Assembly: GCF_028463985.1 (NCBI RefSeq)
Contig: NZ_CP116766.1
Coordinates: forward strand, 868,001-932,000
Direction of reading: 5' to 3'
Origin: Neisseria lisongii
Lineage (GTDB): Bacteria; Pseudomonadota; Gammaproteobacteria; Burkholderiales; Neisseriaceae
DNA: 64,000 nt
Part shown: positions 60,925 to 64,000 of the stretch, piece by piece
Layout of the letters: each line of letters begins with the position of its first letter
How positions within the stretch are numbered: the stretch's first letter is position 1
The notes under the pieces: generated by a model
Seen by the model: only the letters and a program-made list of their open reading frames with translations
The model's database searches: none
Told to the model about the DNA's origin: nothing
Program-made: the position numbers and the translations under genes

Positions 60925-63354
60925 TTAATGACATAGAAAATCCATCAAACCGACTTCATCTACCGATAAACCGTATTCGTCACTATAACAATTTTCACCC
61001 ACTAAATCGACATAGTAAATGCCTGTATCCGCAATCTCCCGAATTTTTTCATCGTGAAGCAAACGGTTAAAAATATTAGGGAAAACATTCACGCTATAGC
61101 GCTGTGCTTTTGCTAAAGTTTCACGCATTTCTTTCGGATTCCATTCGGAACACAGCCTTCCAATCAGATCTTTTCCTTTCCCATACGGCACAATCACGGC
61201 ACGAGTAGGCGCATCAATCACATTAAATTTCTGCCCTGCGCTTTTAAACGACTGTCTCAATAACAAAGGAAACTGCTTTTCCTTATATGAATATCGGGTC
61301 ATATTGCGCTCATTATTACTCAGCCAATTAAATAAATTATCTTTATACTCTGCTAATGGATACACCATTTCATCGGCACGTTGATAAAAATAATATTTGA
61401 AATATTGCTGTAAATATTCAGGTAATAATACATCAACTTGTTCAAATTCTTTGCGGGAAGCCTGCTGCTGGGCTTCAAAAATTTCGGGGAGTGTATTTTG
61501 CAAACGCTCATTTTGCAGATTCAACACCCAAACAACTCCTTTATTTTCCTGACCCAATTCACCATGACGATTACACCGCCCTGCTGCCTGAGCAATACTG
61601 TCCAAGCCTGCCAAGCTCCGAATGACACATTTCATGGAAATATCTACGCCTGCTTCAATCAATTGCGTGCTGATGCACAAAACAGGCTGATTTTGCTGCA
61701 GTCGTTGTCTAATGGTATCTAGAATTGCTTTACGGTGTGCGGCGCATTGATTGGTACTTAGATGAAATAATGCTTCTTGATCAATTTGATTATTTTGGCA
61801 ATAACGATATAAATCCTTTGCCCATCGTTTGGTATTAACAATAAACAAACAGCTTGAATATCGTTCAAACTGCTGCAATAAAAAACTGCCCGCCTCTTCT
61901 ACCGACCAACCTTGCGTTTTTTTATTAAACTGCACATCAACACGTTTTAACTGATTGAATAATTCAGACACATTCTCCATAATTTCTGCATTATCAGGCA
62001 ATCTTAGACCATTGAATTTAGAGTGAGGCAATTTATCTAAAACAGGTTGTGTTGCCGTACACAAAATTACACTGCTTTTCCCAAATTGCACCAGCCAGTT
62101 TAAAACATGGCAAAACAAATATGTACATTTAATAGGTAATGTTTGAATTTCATCAAAAATCAAAACACTGCGTGTCATAGCATGAAGATGGCGGACACCT
62201 CGCGTCCCTCCGGCAAACCATGCATCTAAAAATTGTACCATCGTGGTAAATACAATTGGCTTATCCCAATTTTCAGATAATAATTTGTTCTGCCAAGTTT
62301 GTTTTTCAGGATCAAGATTAGAATGATGCTCCAAAACCCAATCTTCGCCTAAAATATTGCGAACGGCTTGTGCGTTTTGGTCAATGATAGAAGTATAGGG
62401 AATAATATAGATGATGCGGTCAAGGCTATGCTTTTGGGCATGATGCAAGGCATAACGCAGACTTGCCAATGTTTTACCGCCGCCCGTCGGAACAGTCAGT
62501 GTATAGATATTTTGCTCATCGGTTTGTCCGCGTTTCAAACAGCCGTCTGAAATTTGTTGTCTAATTTTATCGATGGGGTAACGGATTTCAAATTGTTTTA
62601 AATGATATTCTAATTGTTCAATTGCGGAGTGCCAATCGGTTTTTTGCGTAAGCGTGCGAATACCTTTTTGTTGCTCACATTCAAAATCAGCACTATTAAT
62701 TCGGTCGGCATCAATCAGACAGCTAAATAAAAATCGGGTAAAACAACCAAGATAAAATTCATTGATTTGACGACTATCCAGTTTTTGATGATGCTCTTTT
62801 AAAATATCTTTAAAGGTTTGATATAACTGCTTCGCAGCCGGTTGAATCAATGCCTCCGCTTGTTCAATAATCTCCTGATCCGCATTCATGAGACATTCAG
62901 TTAAATGAGTTTCCTCATCAGCTTTATCAATTAATCGTTTCCCCCAAATATTTTCGCCGTCACTATCCAAACAATCAATCAGCCCTGCTCCATGATGAGA
63001 GGCAATGCACAACCCCAATATCTGCCCAAATAATTCACCGAAATTTGGATTACAGGTGCTTAATTGCCGATAGACCCATTGCGCACCTGCCGTAGAATGG
63101 TCGATTTTTTTACCGTTAGGCAAGACATAATCATCAGCATCCGGATCGAACCCCGTTACCGCCATAATGTATTTTTGGAAAACTTTCGAATACTTACCAA
63201 AATCGTGCATCAGCCCCAACAATTCCCCAGCCGCATCTAAATTTAATTTCGCAGTTAATGCTGATGCAATTTGAGCAGTTTCGGTTAAATGGGTAAATAA
63301 AGTCTGTTCGACTTTATCAGATTTCCGAACATGCGCAATATAAGCTGATTTCAT
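60925..63354 (-). CDS. cas3: Cas3 helicase-nuclease (type I-C)
   Basis: 809 residues from ATG 63354 (MKSAYIAHVRKSD) with GAGAG upstream; a longer in-frame start at 63513 runs into the promoter region. HD nuclease: LMHDFGKYSKVF (about 49-60), KIDHSTAG (about 84) and CIASHHGAG (about 117). Helicase: TVPTGGGKTLASLR (Walker A, about 288), VLIFDEIQTLP (DEAD-type box, about 398), STQLIEAGVDI and AQAAGRCNRHGELG (motif VI). Degrades DNA recruited by Cascade. All motifs intact. First gene of the operon; a DUS core lies in frame at 62542-62551. Confidence 0.95.
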   Translation of the reverse strand: MKSAYIAHVRKSDKVEQTLFTHLTETAQIASALTAKLNLDAAGELLGLMHDFGKYSKVFQKYIMAVTGFDPDADDYVLPNGKKIDHSTAGAQWVYRQLSTCNPNFGELFGQILGLCIASHHGAGLIDCLDSDGENIWGKRLIDKADEETHLTECLMNADQEIIEQAEALIQPAAKQLYQTFKDILKEHHQKLDSRQINEFYLGCFTRFLFSCLIDADRINSADFECEQQKGIRTLTQKTDWHSAIEQLEYHLKQFEIRYPIDKIRQQISDGCLKRGQTDEQNIYTLTVPTGGGKTLASLRYALHHAQKHSLDRIIYIIPYTSIIDQNAQAVRNILGEDWVLEHHSNLDPEKQTWQNKLLSENWDKPIVFTTMVQFLDAWFAGGTRGVRHLHAMTRSVLIFDEIQTLPIKCTYLFCHVLNWLVQFGKSSVILCTATQPVLDKLPHSKFNGLRLPDNAEIMENVSELFNQLKRVDVQFNKKTQGWSVEEAGSFLLQQFERYSSCLFIVNTKRWAKDLYRYCQNNQIDQEALFHLSTNQCAAHRKAILDTIRQRLQQNQPVLCISTQLIEAGVDISMKCVIRSLAGLDSIAQAAGRCNRHGELGQENKGVVWVLNLQNERLQNTLPEIFEAQQQASRKEFEQVDVLLPEYLQQYFKYYFYQRADEMVYPLAEYKDNLFNWLSNNERNMTRYSYKEKQFPLLLRQSFKSAGQKFNVIDAPTRAVIVPYGKGKDLIGRLCSEWNPKEMRETLAKAQRYSVNVFPNIFNRLLHDEKIREIADTGIYYVDLVGENCYSDEYGLSVDEVGLMDFLCH

Positions 63355-63447
63355 CAAATTGCTCTCAGAAATTTTATACCCGTTATTCCAAACATACCTA
63401 TTACATTCAGCCCATTGATTAACGAACGCATTCGCCTGGCCATATTC

Positions 63448-63453
63448 ATTATA
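63448..63453 (-). promoter_or_regulatory. Possible -10 box of the cas operon
   Basis: TATAAT on the minus strand 94 bases upstream of the cas3 ATG, in an AT-rich context between cas3 and pth. A second weaker TATAAA-like box is nearer the gene. No -35 is clear. Confidence 0.35.
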
Positions 63454-63553
63454 TCTTACTGATTTATATATGAAATTCTGGTTCCACCTATATAGCATTA
63501 GGCTTCTATCCAATTTTCAGACGGCTTGACTGTATTTTTCCGGCAACAGCGGT

Positions 63554-64000
63554 TTATTTACTGTGTAAAAAACGCTGTCCGCCTTCCCAGTCGCCTGCCA
63601 GCAGCATGGGGATTCCCTGCACGGATTTGGCGATGCTGTCGTCAATCTGTTGGCGCTGTTCGGCGCTGGGTTTGTTTAAGACATGGGCGTGTACCAAGGC
63701 TTTGTCGCCGGGGTGTTCGATGCCCAGCCGCAGGCGGTAGAAATTCGGTGTGCCTAATTTTGCCTGAATGTCTTTCAACCCATTGTGGCCGCCGTTGCCG
63801 CCGCCAAGTTTGAATTTGATGCGTCCGCACGGGATATCCAGTTCGTCGTGTACCACCAGAATTTCTTCGGGTTTGATTTTGTAAAACTGCGCCAGTGCCG
63901 CCACGGATTTGCCTGAAAGGTTCATAAAGGTTTGCGGTTTGAGCAGCCATACGTCGCCGCCCTCAACTGCCGCCCTCGCTGCCATGCCGTGAAATTTCTT
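63554..64000 (-). CDS. pth: Peptidyl-tRNA hydrolase, C-terminal part, start beyond window
   Basis: The frame is open to the right edge, so the N-terminal third is outside. Visible: KKFHG, WLLKPQTFMNLSGKSVAAL, LVVHDELDIPCGRIKFKLGGGNGGHNGLKDI (parts: VVHDELDIPCG, GGGNGGHNGLKDI, the family signature with catalytic Asp), and FYRLRLGIEHPGD. Releases peptides from peptidyl-tRNAs. C-terminus is normal (GQRFLHSK). Separated from the cas operon by a non-coding gap with a DUS at about 63517. Confidence 0.95.
   Translation of the reverse strand, partial: KKFHGMAARAAVEGGDVWLLKPQTFMNLSGKSVAALAQFYKIKPEEILVVHDELDIPCGRIKFKLGGGNGGHNGLKDIQAKLGTPNFYRLRLGIEHPGDKALVHAHVLNKPSAEQRQQIDDSIAKSVQGIPMLLAGDWEGGQRFLHSK

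Noticed and set aside
63355..63513. Longer Cas3 with 53 extra residues
   Set aside because: The extension lies over the intergenic promoter region, while the ATG at 63354 has a good RBS and family-like N-terminus.

Overview
The window is a piece of a Neisseria-type chromosome (Betaproteobacteria, Neisseriaceae). The strongest evidence is the DNA uptake sequence (DUS) GCCGTCTGAA, which occurs dozens of times, singly and as inverted pairs that act as terminators. Most copies are AGGCCGTCTGAA (the AG dialect of many commensal Neisseria), with a minority of ATGCCGTCTGAA. The species cannot be fixed from sequence alone.

Layout. 1-6517 (-): the first 2172 codons of a giant trimeric autotransporter adhesin, cut by the window edge, with a stalk holding 28 virtually identical 105-bp units. 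7138-11806: Dyp-type peroxidase and recB. 11959-14867 (-): cmk-rpsA-ihfB. 15071-18703: uraA, a DUF4230 protein, and an HTH-RibB fusion. 18975-20176: an IS110-family element inserted in a palindromic repeat whose unoccupied relative lies at about 45491-45572. 20308-23692: Spy-like protein, rpe, alaA, periplasmic cyclophilin. 23716-26270: a mobile-element graveyard with an IS481-type remnant, a phage head-protein fragment, a truncated MuF protein with a colicin-D-type toxin domain and its immunity gene, and two further IS remnants. 26379-29083: lipoprotein, tRNA-Asp, tRNA-Val, ribA, a GAF-like protein, tRNA-Leu with an integrase remnant beside it. 29500-52954: ordinary housekeeping genes (dusC, riboflavin synthase, HU, lon, lipB-lipA, recA, rbfA, truB, rlmB, ubiE, ilvD, hemF, NlpC/P60 lipoprotein, GT8-GT2 glycosyltransferase, sdaA, hom, ttcA). 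53034-63354: a type I-C CRISPR-Cas locus with 31 repeats, 30 spacers and cas3-cas5-cas8c-cas7-cas4-cas1-cas2. The window ends inside pth.

How the parts work together. Three riboflavin genes (ribB, ribA, ribE) are scattered; the RibB protein has a degenerate GTP-cyclohydrolase-like C-terminus and the true GTP cyclohydrolase II is the separate ribA. lipB-lipA with the upstream DUF493 gene form a lipoate operon. recB and recA supply recombination, which matters in a naturally transformable genus. The CRISPR locus carries DUS copies inside cas genes and one spacer contains a complete AG-DUS, linking immunity with DNA uptake. Its cas1 has an in-frame TAA that removes the last 75 residues, so adaptation may be lost while interference genes look intact.

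Most interesting points: the orphan MuF-colicin-D toxin/immunity pair, the broken cas1, the two near-identical spacers at opposite ends of the array, the DUS-bearing spacer, the occupied/empty pair of IS110 target repeats with a candidate bridge RNA, and the HTH-RibB fusion with an upstream inverted repeat.
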